Assembly (NCBI RefSeq): GCF_000982415.1 | Contig: NZ_LANI01000002.1 | Location: 486,857-550,856, forward strand | DNA length: 64,000 nucleotides | Source of the DNA: Kiloniella litopenaei | GTDB lineage: Bacteria > Pseudomonadota > Alphaproteobacteria > Kiloniellales > Kiloniellaceae | Reading direction: 5' to 3' | In this document: positions 9,431 to 17,495 of the stretch, in pieces | Layout of the letters: every line of letters starts with the position of its first letter | Position numbering within the stretch: position 1 is the stretch's first letter | The notes under the pieces: model-generated | What the model was told of the DNA's origin: nothing | The model's database searches: none | The model's input: the letters and a program-made list of their open reading frames with translations, nothing else | Made by a program: the position numbers and the translations under genes

Positions 9431-9813
9431 CACGCGCCCTCTTTCTTGTTAACAGGGGCCTTTATTGCAACTGCTTTCTTAACCGGGGCTTTCTTAGCCG
9501 GAGTTTCTTTCGCAGGCGCAGGTTTGGTCGTTACTTCTGCGGGTAAATCCGGTTTTTCACCCACTTTATAAACAGAGACGATTTCATTGGTTACAGTGTT
9601 ACGTGCAACATTGAACCAACGACGACATCCGTCAGAGTGCACCCAACGTTCGCGGTGAACACCCTTGGTATTCGTCCGCATGAAAACGTATTCAGCCCAT
9701 TCTGCATCGGTCAATTCATCGGGGTTTTCAGGGCGCACGATATGTGCCTCGCCACCGTAATGAAATTCTGTTTCGTCGCGTTCACCACACCAGGGACATT
9801 TGATATAAAGCAT
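9430..9813 (-). CDS. soxD: sarcosine oxidase delta subunit with extended basic tail
   Basis: The zinc-binding small subunit of sarcosine oxidase. The N-terminal 90 residues carry the family pattern: CPWCG at residues 6-10, a following histidine-containing segment (FHYGGEAHI), and HSDGCRRWFNV near 59-69. The usual length is about 90-105 residues. This one has 127 because of a C-terminal tail (from about residue 92) almost wholly made of Ala, Lys, Pro and Val, with repeats such as PAKKAP and PVKKA. Such a tail is not needed for the known fold. It starts after AAGGAG, 12 bp beyond soxB, and overlaps soxA by 3 bp. Confidence 0.93.
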   Translation of the reverse strand: MLYIKCPWCGERDETEFHYGGEAHIVRPENPDELTDAEWAEYVFMRTNTKGVHRERWVHSDGCRRWFNVARNTVTNEIVSVYKVGEKPDLPAEVTTKPAPAKETPAKKAPVKKAVAIKAPVNKKEGA

Positions 9814-9825
9814 CCAATTTACTCC

Positions 9826-11076
9826 TTAGTGGGCCACACCGGCAGCACCGTGTTCATCCACAAGCGCACCGGTAATAAAACGATCAATAGAGAACGGCGC
9901 ATTAAGATCATGCGGTTCGTCTTTGGCGATTGTATGGGCATAGCACCAACCCGCACCCGGTGTTGCCTTAAAGCCACCAGTCCCCCAACCAGCATTAACG
10001 TAGAGGTTCTTAACCGGGGTTTTACCAACAATCGGAGACGCATCAGGACAGGTATCAACAATCCCGCCCCAGGAACGCATCATCCGGGTCCGCGAGAACA
10101 GAGGGAAAAGTTCCATGGCTGATGCCAACTGATCTTCGATCACATGTAACGAGCCACGCTGGCTATAACCAACATAGGCATCAATACCCGCGCCCATAAC
10201 CAATTCGCCTTTATCAGACTGTGACACATAAACGTGCACCGCATTTGACATAACCACGCAATCGATGACGGGTTTCATTGGCTCGGAAACAAGCGCCTGC
10301 AGCGGATGTGATTCGATTGGCAAACGGATACCAGCCATGTCAGCCACAACAGAAGTATGCCCGGCACAGGCCATCGCAACTTTCTTGGCTTTGATATCGC
10401 CAAGTGACGTGCGAACGCCTTTTACAGTACCGTTTTCGATCATCATTCCCTGAACTTCACAGTTCTGAATAACATCGACACCCATATCGTCTGCGCCACG
10501 GGCGTAGCCCCAGGCAACCGCATCATGACGGGCGGTACCACCACGACGTTGCAAGGTCGCCCCCATAACCGGGTAACGGCTGTCTTTGGAGATATTTATG
10601 ATCGGGCAAAACTCTTTTACCTGTTCCGCATTCAGCCATTCAGCATCAATACCGTTGAGGTTATTGGCATTCACGCGGCGAATTGATTCGCGAACGTCGC
10701 CAAGGTTATGCGCCAGGTTCAAAACACCCCGCTGAGAGAACATCACGTTGTAGTTCAGTTCCTGGGAAAGGTTTTCCCACAGCTTCATCGCGTTTTCGTA
10801 GAACAGGCCAGATTCGTCCCACAGATAGTTCGAGCGAACAATCGTTGTATTACGTCCGGTGTTACCACCGCCAAGCCAGCCTTTTTCAATAACGGCAACA
10901 TTGGTAATACCGTGTTCTTTTGCCAGATAATAGGCGGTCGCCAAACCGTGGCCACCCGCACCAATAATCACAACATCATATTCCGGCTTCGGATCTGGAC
11001 TACGCCATTGGCGGGGCCAGTTCTGATGCCAGCTCATGGCATTTCTTGCCAAGCTGAAAATCGAAAAACGGGACAT
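9826..11076 (-). CDS. soxB: sarcosine oxidase beta subunit
   Basis: The catalytic FAD subunit of heterotetrameric sarcosine oxidase, in which sarcosine is oxidised at a flavin site. The 416 residues match the family. An ADP-binding motif [16 protein letters not shown] lies at about 37-52, followed by the DAO-type fold (ending near 385 with [14 protein letters not shown]). The first gene of soxBDAG, it starts at an ATG with GAGGAG somewhat far upstream (about 12 nt). A GlxA/GbdR-type regulator is transcribed divergently 171 bp away and is the obvious candidate controller. The role is well established for the family. Confidence 0.97.
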   Translation of the reverse strand: MSRFSIFSLARNAMSWHQNWPRQWRSPDPKPEYDVVIIGAGGHGLATAYYLAKEHGITNVAVIEKGWLGGGNTGRNTTIVRSNYLWDESGLFYENAMKLWENLSQELNYNVMFSQRGVLNLAHNLGDVRESIRRVNANNLNGIDAEWLNAEQVKEFCPIINISKDSRYPVMGATLQRRGGTARHDAVAWGYARGADDMGVDVIQNCEVQGMMIENGTVKGVRTSLGDIKAKKVAMACAGHTSVVADMAGIRLPIESHPLQALVSEPMKPVIDCVVMSNAVHVYVSQSDKGELVMGAGIDAYVGYSQRGSLHVIEDQLASAMELFPLFSRTRMMRSWGGIVDTCPDASPIVGKTPVKNLYVNAGWGTGGFKATPGAGWCYAHTIAKDEPHDLNAPFSIDRFITGALVDEHGAAGVAH

Positions 11077-11167
11077 AGCCGTTCACACTCCTCTATTAGT
11101 TATCCATATCCTACGCCTAGTTTCAAAACTCTACCATGTACGGCGAAGACAAGATCATTGTATCCTT

Positions 11168-11203
11168 GCGACATTCTGATAATCTTCATGTTCAGAAGCG
11201 ACA
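11168..11203. promoter_or_regulatory. candidate regulator site between soxB and the GlxA-like gene
   Basis: The shared upstream region contains GCGACA twice (11168-11173 and 11198-11203), 30 bp apart. The copies flank an inverted repeat TTCTGA (11174-11179) and TCAGAA (11192-11197). Spacing near three helical turns between divergent promoters suits an AraC-type dimer. This is inference from position and symmetry only. Confidence 0.35.
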
Positions 11204-11247
11204 CATAACTCTTAACAACGACAAGAAAAGACAGCAGAGGAGAAGTC

Positions 11248-12330
11248 ATGAACAGACCATCAGACATGACCTCTATAGGTAAACCATCGTTTGAGGTTAC
11301 TTCAAAAGAGACAACCTCATTAAGTGTCGCATTTATCCTCTTGCCAAACTTTACCCTGACCCCTTTTTCATCGGTAATTGATACACTACGTCTGGCAGCT
11401 GACGACGAAGATTATAGCCGACCTTTAAAATGCCGCTGGTCCATCATCAGCCCCAAACCAGGTCGGCCGGTAAAATCCAGCTGCGGCGTTGAGATCACAC
11501 CACCCAACGACATCAGCGATCTAGCTCAATATGACTACCTCGTTGTTGTCGGAGGCCTGCTACACAAAGGGCCACAGACAGATCTTGAAACCATCAAAGT
11601 CCTACAAAAAGCAGCTGATCACGGGGTCTCTATTATCGGGCTTTGTACGGGTACCTTTGCCATGATTCGCGCAGGTCTTATGCAAGGCAAAAGATGTTGT
11701 GTAAGCTGGTATCACTACAATGATTTTCTGGAAGAATTTAGCGACGTCAAACCTGTCGCAGATCAGGTCTATGTTATTGATGGAAAACGAATTACTTGTG
11801 CTGGAGGTGCCGGTGCTCTCGACCTCGCAGCCTGGTTAGTTGAAAAGCATCTGGGCAAGGCTGTCGCGCAAAAGAGTCTTCGGATTCTTCAGGTAGATAA
11901 GGTTCGCTCCGCATCCGCCCCACAGCCTCAACCGCCAGCCATTCAGCTCTCTCATAACGAAAGAGTGCGCAAGGCAGTTCTGACGATGGAACAAAACATG
12001 TCTTCCCCACTTTCCATTGAAGAGCTCTCTAACCGAGTGAATATATCCAAAAGGCAACTTGAACGTACCTTTAGCGAGCACCTCGGGGTCTCTCCACAGG
12101 CCTGTTATCGGGATCTAAGATTGCGCCATGGGTTATGGCAACTGCTCAACACAGATAAAGCTATAAGTGATATTGCAGCTGATTGTGGCTTTTCGGATGC
12201 TTCTCATTTTTCCAGGCACTTCAGTAAAACTTACAAGCGCCCCCCTTCTTCCATTCGCAACAATCGTGAAGAAGGTCAGGACCTTTTACAAACCCTGACG
12301 CCAGAGAACTTCCCCTCAGTAAATATTTAG
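11248..12330 (+). CDS. GlxA-family (GATase1-AraC) transcriptional regulator
   Basis: A 360-residue regulator with an N-terminal DJ-1/PfpI-like domain (about 25-215) and a C-terminal AraC double helix-turn-helix (about 238-340). The first part has the nucleophile-elbow cysteine in GLCTGTFAMIRAG (Cys133); the second has LSIEELSNRVNISKRQLERTF and ISDIAADCGFSDASHFSRHF. This architecture is that of Pseudomonas GbdR and SouR, which activate glycine betaine, dimethylglycine and sarcosine catabolism in response to those compounds. Here it is divergent from soxBDAG, so control of sarcosine oxidase is a reasonable inference. It may also act on the Pot-type importer, which lies downstream on the opposite strand. 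The ATG has AGGAGAAG upstream. Confidence 0.92.
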   Translation: MNRPSDMTSIGKPSFEVTSKETTSLSVAFILLPNFTLTPFSSVIDTLRLAADDEDYSRPLKCRWSIISPKPGRPVKSSCGVEITPPNDISDLAQYDYLVVVGGLLHKGPQTDLETIKVLQKAADHGVSIIGLCTGTFAMIRAGLMQGKRCCVSWYHYNDFLEEFSDVKPVADQVYVIDGKRITCAGGAGALDLAAWLVEKHLGKAVAQKSLRILQVDKVRSASAPQPQPPAIQLSHNERVRKAVLTMEQNMSSPLSIEELSNRVNISKRQLERTFSEHLGVSPQACYRDLRLRHGLWQLLNTDKAISDIAADCGFSDASHFSRHFSKTYKRPPSSIRNNREEGQDLLQTLTPENFPSVNI

Positions 12331-12386
12331 AATTTTGAAACAGGGCAGACCTAGCTCCCCTTCCCCTATAGATCCCCCAATACAAA

Positions 12387-12416
12387 AAAGGCCGATACAA
12401 TCAAGTACCGGCCTTT
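12387..12416. terminator. bidirectional hairpin terminator
   Basis: A 12-bp inverted repeat with a single mismatch (12387-12398 against 12405-12416, core AAAGGCCG), with A-rich and T-rich outer flanks. It lies between the convergent GlxA-like gene and the last permease gene of the importer. Confidence 0.8.
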
Positions 12417-12438
12417 CTTTAATTCTACCACCTTATCG

Positions 12439-13284
12439 TTAGGAAATACCGCGAATTTTGTCAGAACGACGACGCAGGATTTCTACTGTGGTCAACATGA
12501 TAATTGACATAGCAACAAGCAATGTAGCCACTGCCAGAATGGTCGGGCTAATCTGCTCACGAATACCAGCCCACATTTGCATAGGCATTGTTCTCTGCTC
12601 GACACCCGCAATGAAGATCGCAACAACAACCTCGTCAAACGATGTCATCAAAGCAAAGAGGGCACCTGAAATAACACCAGTCATGATCAGCGGCATGGTG
12701 ACCTTGAAAAAGGTGTAGGTTGGCGTAGCACCTAGGCTGGCCCCTGCTTTAATCAGAGTAGTATCAAAGTTGCTCAACGTAGCCGTAACAGTAATAACCA
12801 CAAAGGGTGTTCCCAGTGCTGTATGAGCTAAAATCAAACCCAAATAGGAATTAGAAATTCCTAAGGCAGAGTAGAAGAAGAACATCCCTGCAGCTGCAAT
12901 AATAAGAGGAACAATCATCGGGGAAATTAGAAGCCCCATAATGATGCCTTTATACGGCAGTTCTGATCGACTCAAGCCCAAAGCAGCAACAGTCCCCAGA
13001 CCTGTAGATAAGATTGTCGAGAAGAAGGCAACAATCACTGAGTTCTTGATAGACTCTTGCCAACGATCACTCGTGAAGAAATCCTGATACCATTTAAGTG
13101 AATAAGCATCCGGATCCAAGGTTAACATGCCTTCAGTAAAGCTAAAGTATGGCTCTACATTAAAAGACAAAGGTACAATAACCAGTATGGGCGTAATCAG
13201 AAAAATGAAAATCAATACGCAAATAGCGCGAAACCCATAGTACCAAGCTCTTTCAAGAGGCCCTGCATAAGAAGGTACAGCCAT
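12439..13284 (-). CDS. Pot-type ABC transporter permease (PotC-like)
   Basis: An inner-membrane permease of the spermidine/putrescine (COG1177) type, 281 residues with six hydrophobic helices. The permease coupling loop that contacts the ATPase is seen as KAGASLGATPTYTFFKVTMPL (EAA-like, with the conserved G near residue 185). It is the last gene of a four-gene importer set and begins 4 bp after the PotB-like gene, with an AGGA site overlapping that gene's stop. The family imports polyamines, but related proteins carry other cationic or zwitterionic solutes, so the substrate is left open. Proximity to soxBDAG hints at a methylated amine. Confidence 0.9.
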   Translation of the reverse strand: MAVPSYAGPLERAWYYGFRAICVLIFIFLITPILVIVPLSFNVEPYFSFTEGMLTLDPDAYSLKWYQDFFTSDRWQESIKNSVIVAFFSTILSTGLGTVAALGLSRSELPYKGIIMGLLISPMIVPLIIAAAGMFFFYSALGISNSYLGLILAHTALGTPFVVITVTATLSNFDTTLIKAGASLGATPTYTFFKVTMPLIMTGVISGALFALMTSFDEVVVAIFIAGVEQRTMPMQMWAGIREQISPTILAVATLLVAMSIIMLTTVEILRRRSDKIRGIS

Positions 13285-13288
13285 TCTC

Positions 13289-14548
13289 TTATCCTAACTT
13301 AACTTTATTATCACCAACAACGCGGCTATAGAGGGCAAAGATCGCTAACACCATTACCAGAAGCATAACCCCAAGCGCTGCTGCCAATCCCCAGTTAAGA
13401 GATTTTTGCATGTGATAAGCGATCATGTTCCCAATAAATCGACCAGATTCCCCCCCAACTAGAGCTGGTGTGATGTAATAACCAATAGAGAGAATGAAGA
13501 CCAATATCGCTCCAGCAGATACCCCTGGAACCGTTTGCGGCACATACACACGCCAGAAAGCTGTCCAGTTAGTCGCCCCCAGAGACCTTGCGGCTCTAAC
13601 ATAGCTAGGTGGAACCGTTTTCATAACTGAGTAGAGCGGCAAAATCATAAATGGCAACAAGATATGGGTCATAGCGACCACAGTCCCTATCGCATTGTAG
13701 ATCATCTGCACCCTTGCTTCGTTCGAAATAACTCCAAGCCACACGAGAAGATCATTCAAGATGCCTTCGGTCTGTAACAGAGCAATCCAAGAACTGGTTC
13801 GCACCAACAATGATGTCCAGAATGGTAACAGGACCAATATCATCAGAATATTGGCTGTCTTCATCGGTAAGGAAGCAAGAAGGAAAGATACCGGATACCC
13901 CAACAACACGGTCATGAAGGTTATGAGAAGGCTCATCCAAACTGTGCGCCAGAATAATTTCAGATAAATCTGTTGTTTTTCCGGTGCAAAGGAGATTTCA
14001 CCATCCGGGGATTCCACCATATCAAACGCATTGATAAAGAAAGAACCCGTAACAGGAGATCCTGTTTTCTTAATAATTTTCCATGTATCAATATCACCCC
14101 ACTTCTTTTTGATACCGATAAGGGACTCTTTATAGGGGGCAACAATCTTTTTATGCTTACGTGCCGTACCGGTAATAAGGCTACGCATCCCGCTTTTTTC
14201 ATAGTTTAATCGGGTCGCCGCTTTACCAATGGTTTTTGCCTTCCGCCCCTCAATTAAATCTTTTGCGAGAGCAGCATAAATAGTTTCATCCGGAAGTTCT
14301 TGACCATCCCAACTTTTAAGCGCCTCGGTAACATTTGGCATGTATGTGTGAACTTGAGGGTTATCAACAGACCGAACAAGCATATTACCAATGGGGAAAA
14401 TGAAGGTCACCAAAATGAATGCAACCAATGGCGCAACCAACAGGATCGCTCTTATTTTTTTCTGCCTTAACGAGCGGCTCAAGTCTCCTTTGAGCCTTTT
14501 CTGCTCTTCAGGACTCAAATCGCCTGTTGAATCAACTGTAATTGCCAT
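13289..14548 (-). CDS. Pot-type ABC transporter permease (PotB-like) with large periplasmic insertion
   Basis: The second permease of the importer. At 419 residues it is far longer than the ~280-310 of typical PotB. The first helix (about 30-52) is followed by roughly 150 residues of hydrophilic, Lys-rich sequence before the second helix (about residue 200). The rest is a normal five-helix permease core with the coupling loop VRAARSLGATNWTAFWRVYVP. The insertion should sit on the periplasmic side. I chose ATG 14548 because GGGAA stands upstream; a frame from 14572 would begin beside a long inverted repeat with no ribosome site. It pairs with the PotC-like subunit. Confidence 0.9.
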   Translation of the reverse strand: MAITVDSTGDLSPEEQKRLKGDLSRSLRQKKIRAILLVAPLVAFILVTFIFPIGNMLVRSVDNPQVHTYMPNVTEALKSWDGQELPDETIYAALAKDLIEGRKAKTIGKAATRLNYEKSGMRSLITGTARKHKKIVAPYKESLIGIKKKWGDIDTWKIIKKTGSPVTGSFFINAFDMVESPDGEISFAPEKQQIYLKLFWRTVWMSLLITFMTVLLGYPVSFLLASLPMKTANILMILVLLPFWTSLLVRTSSWIALLQTEGILNDLLVWLGVISNEARVQMIYNAIGTVVAMTHILLPFMILPLYSVMKTVPPSYVRAARSLGATNWTAFWRVYVPQTVPGVSAGAILVFILSIGYYITPALVGGESGRFIGNMIAYHMQKSLNWGLAAALGVMLLVMVLAIFALYSRVVGDNKVKLG

Positions 14549-14575
14549 GATTTTTCCCAGATATTTTATCATTAT

Positions 14576-14647
14576 GACACTTATGAAAAAGACGCATGAA
14601 AGGCAGCCCCAGACATCTGTTCACCAGACATCTTTTTCATAAGTGTC
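14576..14647. repeat. 17-bp perfect inverted repeat between binding-protein and permease genes
   Basis: GACACTTATGAAAAAGA at 14576-14592 is repeated as its exact complement at 14631-14647, around a 38-nt loop that holds the direct repeat CAGACATCT twice (14610-14618 and 14625-14633). It lies in the transcript between the binding protein and the PotB-like permease. The likely role is mRNA processing or 3'-end protection, giving more binding protein than permease. Confidence 0.75.
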
Positions 14648-14672
14648 AGGGGAGAGCACGATGTCTCCCCTG
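14647..14672. repeat. 9-bp GC-rich hairpin after the binding-protein gene
   Basis: CAGGGGAGA (14647-14655) and TCTCCCCTG (14664-14672) form a perfect stem with an 8-nt loop, just past the binding-protein stop on the minus strand. No U-run follows, so it is more likely a stabilising or partial-termination hairpin than a full terminator. It abuts the 17-bp inverted repeat. Confidence 0.7.
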
Positions 14673-14683
14673 CACCTATTAGC

Positions 14684-15778
14684 TTATTGAGCCAACCAAG
14701 CGTTGAAACGCTCGCTTAGGTCATCTTTGTTATCAGCCCAGAAACCAGGATCTTTTTTAACTGGTGTCTTGAAGTTGTCTGGGTGAGTCGGCATGTGCGG
14801 GCCCATATCAATACCAGTAGTGATATGAGTGCTTACCAATGGAGCAGCGGAAGAACGTGCTGGACCATAAGAAATGTATTTAGCTTGGTCTGCATTACGC
14901 TGAGTATCAGTAGCGTAACGTAGGTAATCCATTGCCGCCTTCATATTTGGCGCACCTTTAGGAATTACGTAGCCGTCAAGCTCAAATACCTGACCATCCC
15001 AGATGATTGTAAAAGGCTGTTTTTCATTTACCTGTGCATCAAAGATACGGCCATTGTAGCCTGAAGCGATGGATACTTCACCATCAGCAAGCAACTGAAC
15101 AGCTTGTGAACCAGCTTCCCACCAAACAACCTGATCCTTGATGGTGTCTAACTTAGCGAACGCACGATCAACACCTTCAGGTGTATCCAGAACGTTATAA
15201 ACTTCACCAACAGGAACACCGTCAGCAATTAGAGCCCACTCGAGGTTAGCATCAGGCTTTTTCTCAAGAGCACGCTTTCCTGGGTATTTTTTAAGGTCAA
15301 ATACATCAGCAATCGTTGATGGCTTATCACCTGCGAAAGCAGTCTGATTGTAAGCAATCACTGTTGAGTAAACGATTGTTGGTACGAAGCAACCGTTCAA
15401 TGAACCTGGAATGAAGTCATCAAGTGGCGATGTGCCGTCAGGAGCAGCATTCAAGTCTTTGTTATAATCTAGCTCAACAGCAAGGCCTTCGTCACAAGCA
15501 AGCATGGAATCACCCTCGAGAATATCGAGAACATCCCATGTTACGTTACCAGCTTCGGACTGAGCGCGAAGACCCGCAAGTCCGTTACCAGCCTGATCAG
15601 AATCAAGGATCGTGATTCCAGTCTCAGCAGTAAAAGGATCACTATAAGCTCCACGTTGGCTAGCAGTATAAGCGCCACCCCAGGATACAACAGTGATGCT
15701 ATCAGCAGCCTGCACAGCTGTTGCAGCAACAACAGAACCCAGCACGAGAGCTGTGGAAAGTTTCAAAGTTTTCTTCAT
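14684..15778 (-). CDS. periplasmic solute-binding protein of Pot-type ABC importer
   Basis: A 364-residue extracytoplasmic binding protein of the PotD/PotF (COG0687) group. A Sec signal peptide is clear: MKKTLK, a hydrophobic core, then VQAADS with cleavage near residue 24. The mature part opens with TVVSWGGAYTASQR, the first strand typical of this group. Two cysteines (in MLACDEG and NGCFVP) may form a disulfide. GGGAGG precedes the ATG. It is the second gene of the set (ATPase, binding protein, permease, permease) and is set apart from the permeases by two hairpins. Polyamine binding cannot be confirmed by eye. Confidence 0.92.
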   Translation of the reverse strand: MKKTLKLSTALVLGSVVAATAVQAADSITVVSWGGAYTASQRGAYSDPFTAETGITILDSDQAGNGLAGLRAQSEAGNVTWDVLDILEGDSMLACDEGLAVELDYNKDLNAAPDGTSPLDDFIPGSLNGCFVPTIVYSTVIAYNQTAFAGDKPSTIADVFDLKKYPGKRALEKKPDANLEWALIADGVPVGEVYNVLDTPEGVDRAFAKLDTIKDQVVWWEAGSQAVQLLADGEVSIASGYNGRIFDAQVNEKQPFTIIWDGQVFELDGYVIPKGAPNMKAAMDYLRYATDTQRNADQAKYISYGPARSSAAPLVSTHITTGIDMGPHMPTHPDNFKTPVKKDPGFWADNKDDLSERFNAWLAQ

Positions 15779-15867
15779 TCTTAATATGCCTCCCTAAGGC
15801 TTTGTGACCTTGTGTCAGAAAAACACGACATAATTTTCTACATAAAAGCAGAAAATGGTCTGAAAGA

Positions 15868-16965
15868 TCAGGCGTCCAGCGCCCGACAGTCATCAATACT
15901 CCAGCCCACAGGGATTGTATCTCCTTCTGCGAGCCCCTTCTTGTCAGAAGAGTTTGGAACCTTGACGATAAAGTCATCATGTCCGCAAACGTTCATACGA
16001 ACACGGATATGATCACCCAAATAAATAACTTCTTCAGCTTTACCTGAGAACACGTTCTGACATTGTCCTTCAGCAGGATTGAGGAACACTCGTTCAGGCC
16101 GCAGAGAAAGAGTTGTTGCTGTACCAGCACCATCGGTGTTGATATCCAAGGCTTTAACACGTTCACCGCTATCCAGGACAACCTCACAGATACCATCTGC
16201 TAAGGCATCAACTTTACCGCTGAGTTTATTATTCTCACCGATAAACTGGGCAACAAATGCGTTTTCTGGCTTCTCATATAGCTCAGTTGGCGGTGCCAAC
16301 TGTTGAATACGTCCATCTTCAAACACGGCAATGCGGTTTGACATCGTCAGAGCTTCGGATTGATCGTGCGTCACGTAAACAACAGTAACACCCAAGCGAT
16401 CATGGATATGTTTGATTTCATACTGCATCTGTTCACGCAGATTTTTATCAAGCGCCCCCAGTGGCTCATCCATCAAGACAAGATCTGGCTCAAAAACCAA
16501 TGCGCGGGCCACAGCTACACGCTGTTGCTGACCACCGGACAACTGTGCGGGACGACGATTACCGAATTCCCCCAGCTCAACCATATCCAATGCACGTTGA
16601 ACTTTTTCTTCGACTTCGGCTTTACCCATTTTCCGAACTTGAAGCGGAAAAGCCAGGTTCTCTGCAACGGTCATATGCGGGAACAATGCATAGTTCTGAA
16701 AAACCATGCCAATGCCACGTTTATGCGGCGCAACATTATTAATAGAACGCCCGTTCAGAAAAATATCACCATGCGTTGCGGTTTCAAAACCAGCAAGCAT
16801 CATCAAGGAAGTTGTCTTACCGGACCCGGAAGGCCCCAACATTGTTAGAAATTCGCCCCTTGGTATGTCAACGTTAAGGTCTTTCACAACCAGATTAACG
16901 CCGTCATAACTCTTTTGGACCCCATCAAAGCGTACATACGCCTCACTAGATGCGGGATTCGCCAT
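15868..16965 (-). CDS. Pot-type ABC transporter ATPase (PotA-like)
   Basis: The ATP-hydrolysing subunit of the importer, 365 residues. Walker A GPSGSGKTT is at residues 44-52, the Q-loop at VFQNYALFP, the signature LSGGQQQR at 142-149 and Walker B VLMDEP near 163-168. A C-terminal TOBE domain follows (about 285-355, starting LSLRPERVFLNP). This is the standard layout of PotA/CUT1-type importers. It is the first gene of the set on the minus strand, with GAGG upstream of its ATG, so the promoter should lie in the AT-rich gap above 16965. Confidence 0.95.
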   Translation of the reverse strand: MANPASSEAYVRFDGVQKSYDGVNLVVKDLNVDIPRGEFLTMLGPSGSGKTTSLMMLAGFETATHGDIFLNGRSINNVAPHKRGIGMVFQNYALFPHMTVAENLAFPLQVRKMGKAEVEEKVQRALDMVELGEFGNRRPAQLSGGQQQRVAVARALVFEPDLVLMDEPLGALDKNLREQMQYEIKHIHDRLGVTVVYVTHDQSEALTMSNRIAVFEDGRIQQLAPPTELYEKPENAFVAQFIGENNKLSGKVDALADGICEVVLDSGERVKALDINTDGAGTATTLSLRPERVFLNPAEGQCQNVFSGKAEEVIYLGDHIRVRMNVCGHDDFIVKVPNSSDKKGLAEGDTIPVGWSIDDCRALDA

Positions 16966-17495
16966 AGCGCCTATTGCCTCGCTACCTGTTTATTTTTTTA
17001 CGCCGTATGCGCATTTTTTATACGCACACATTAGAAACATTAATTTCGAATGAATCAAGCACCCACGAAAAAAAGTTGTGCATGTTCAAAGAAATAAACA
17101 TCACTTTGATTAACTACTGCAATGGTTGGATTTATTTTCCGACTTGTTGACCAAGTCATGCCTCCCATATTCGGCACGAATAGATATCATGCCTTATTTA
17201 TTATACTGAACGGCTCTGAAAATTTATTTTCCAGCGCAACACCCTTCTTCAACGAGGATTATGAACAATTCAGTTTATGCCTTACTTCAACTACGATGAC
17301 CCACGAACCAAACACTGTCATGAATAAATGTGACATTAACATGAACGATTGAGACATAATGACTTAATTTTTACCTAAATACGACATTATCATCTTCAAA
17401 ACCGCCGATTTTCAAAATTTAATTTACCGCCAACTTTCCTATACAACTTAGGGAAATTATATGGAAACAGTTCAACAATATTAAAAGAACAAGGC
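16966..17495. other. AT-rich intergenic region, 530 bp
   Basis: This gap precedes the importer operon (minus strand) and follows the dehydrogenase gene on the same strand, so it should contain the importer promoter. A TATAAAA stretch on the minus strand (about 17012-17020) is a possible -10 region. A 76-codon frame at 17122-17352 has no family features and no ribosome site; I do not regard it as a gene. Nothing else is recognisable. Confidence 0.4.

Noticed and set aside
16360..16848. 162-codon plus-strand frame inside the ATPase gene
   Set aside because: Antisense to Walker A and signature motifs of the importer ATPase.
17122..17352. 76-codon frame in the gap before the importer operon
   Set aside because: AT-rich, no ribosome site, no family resemblance; treated as chance.
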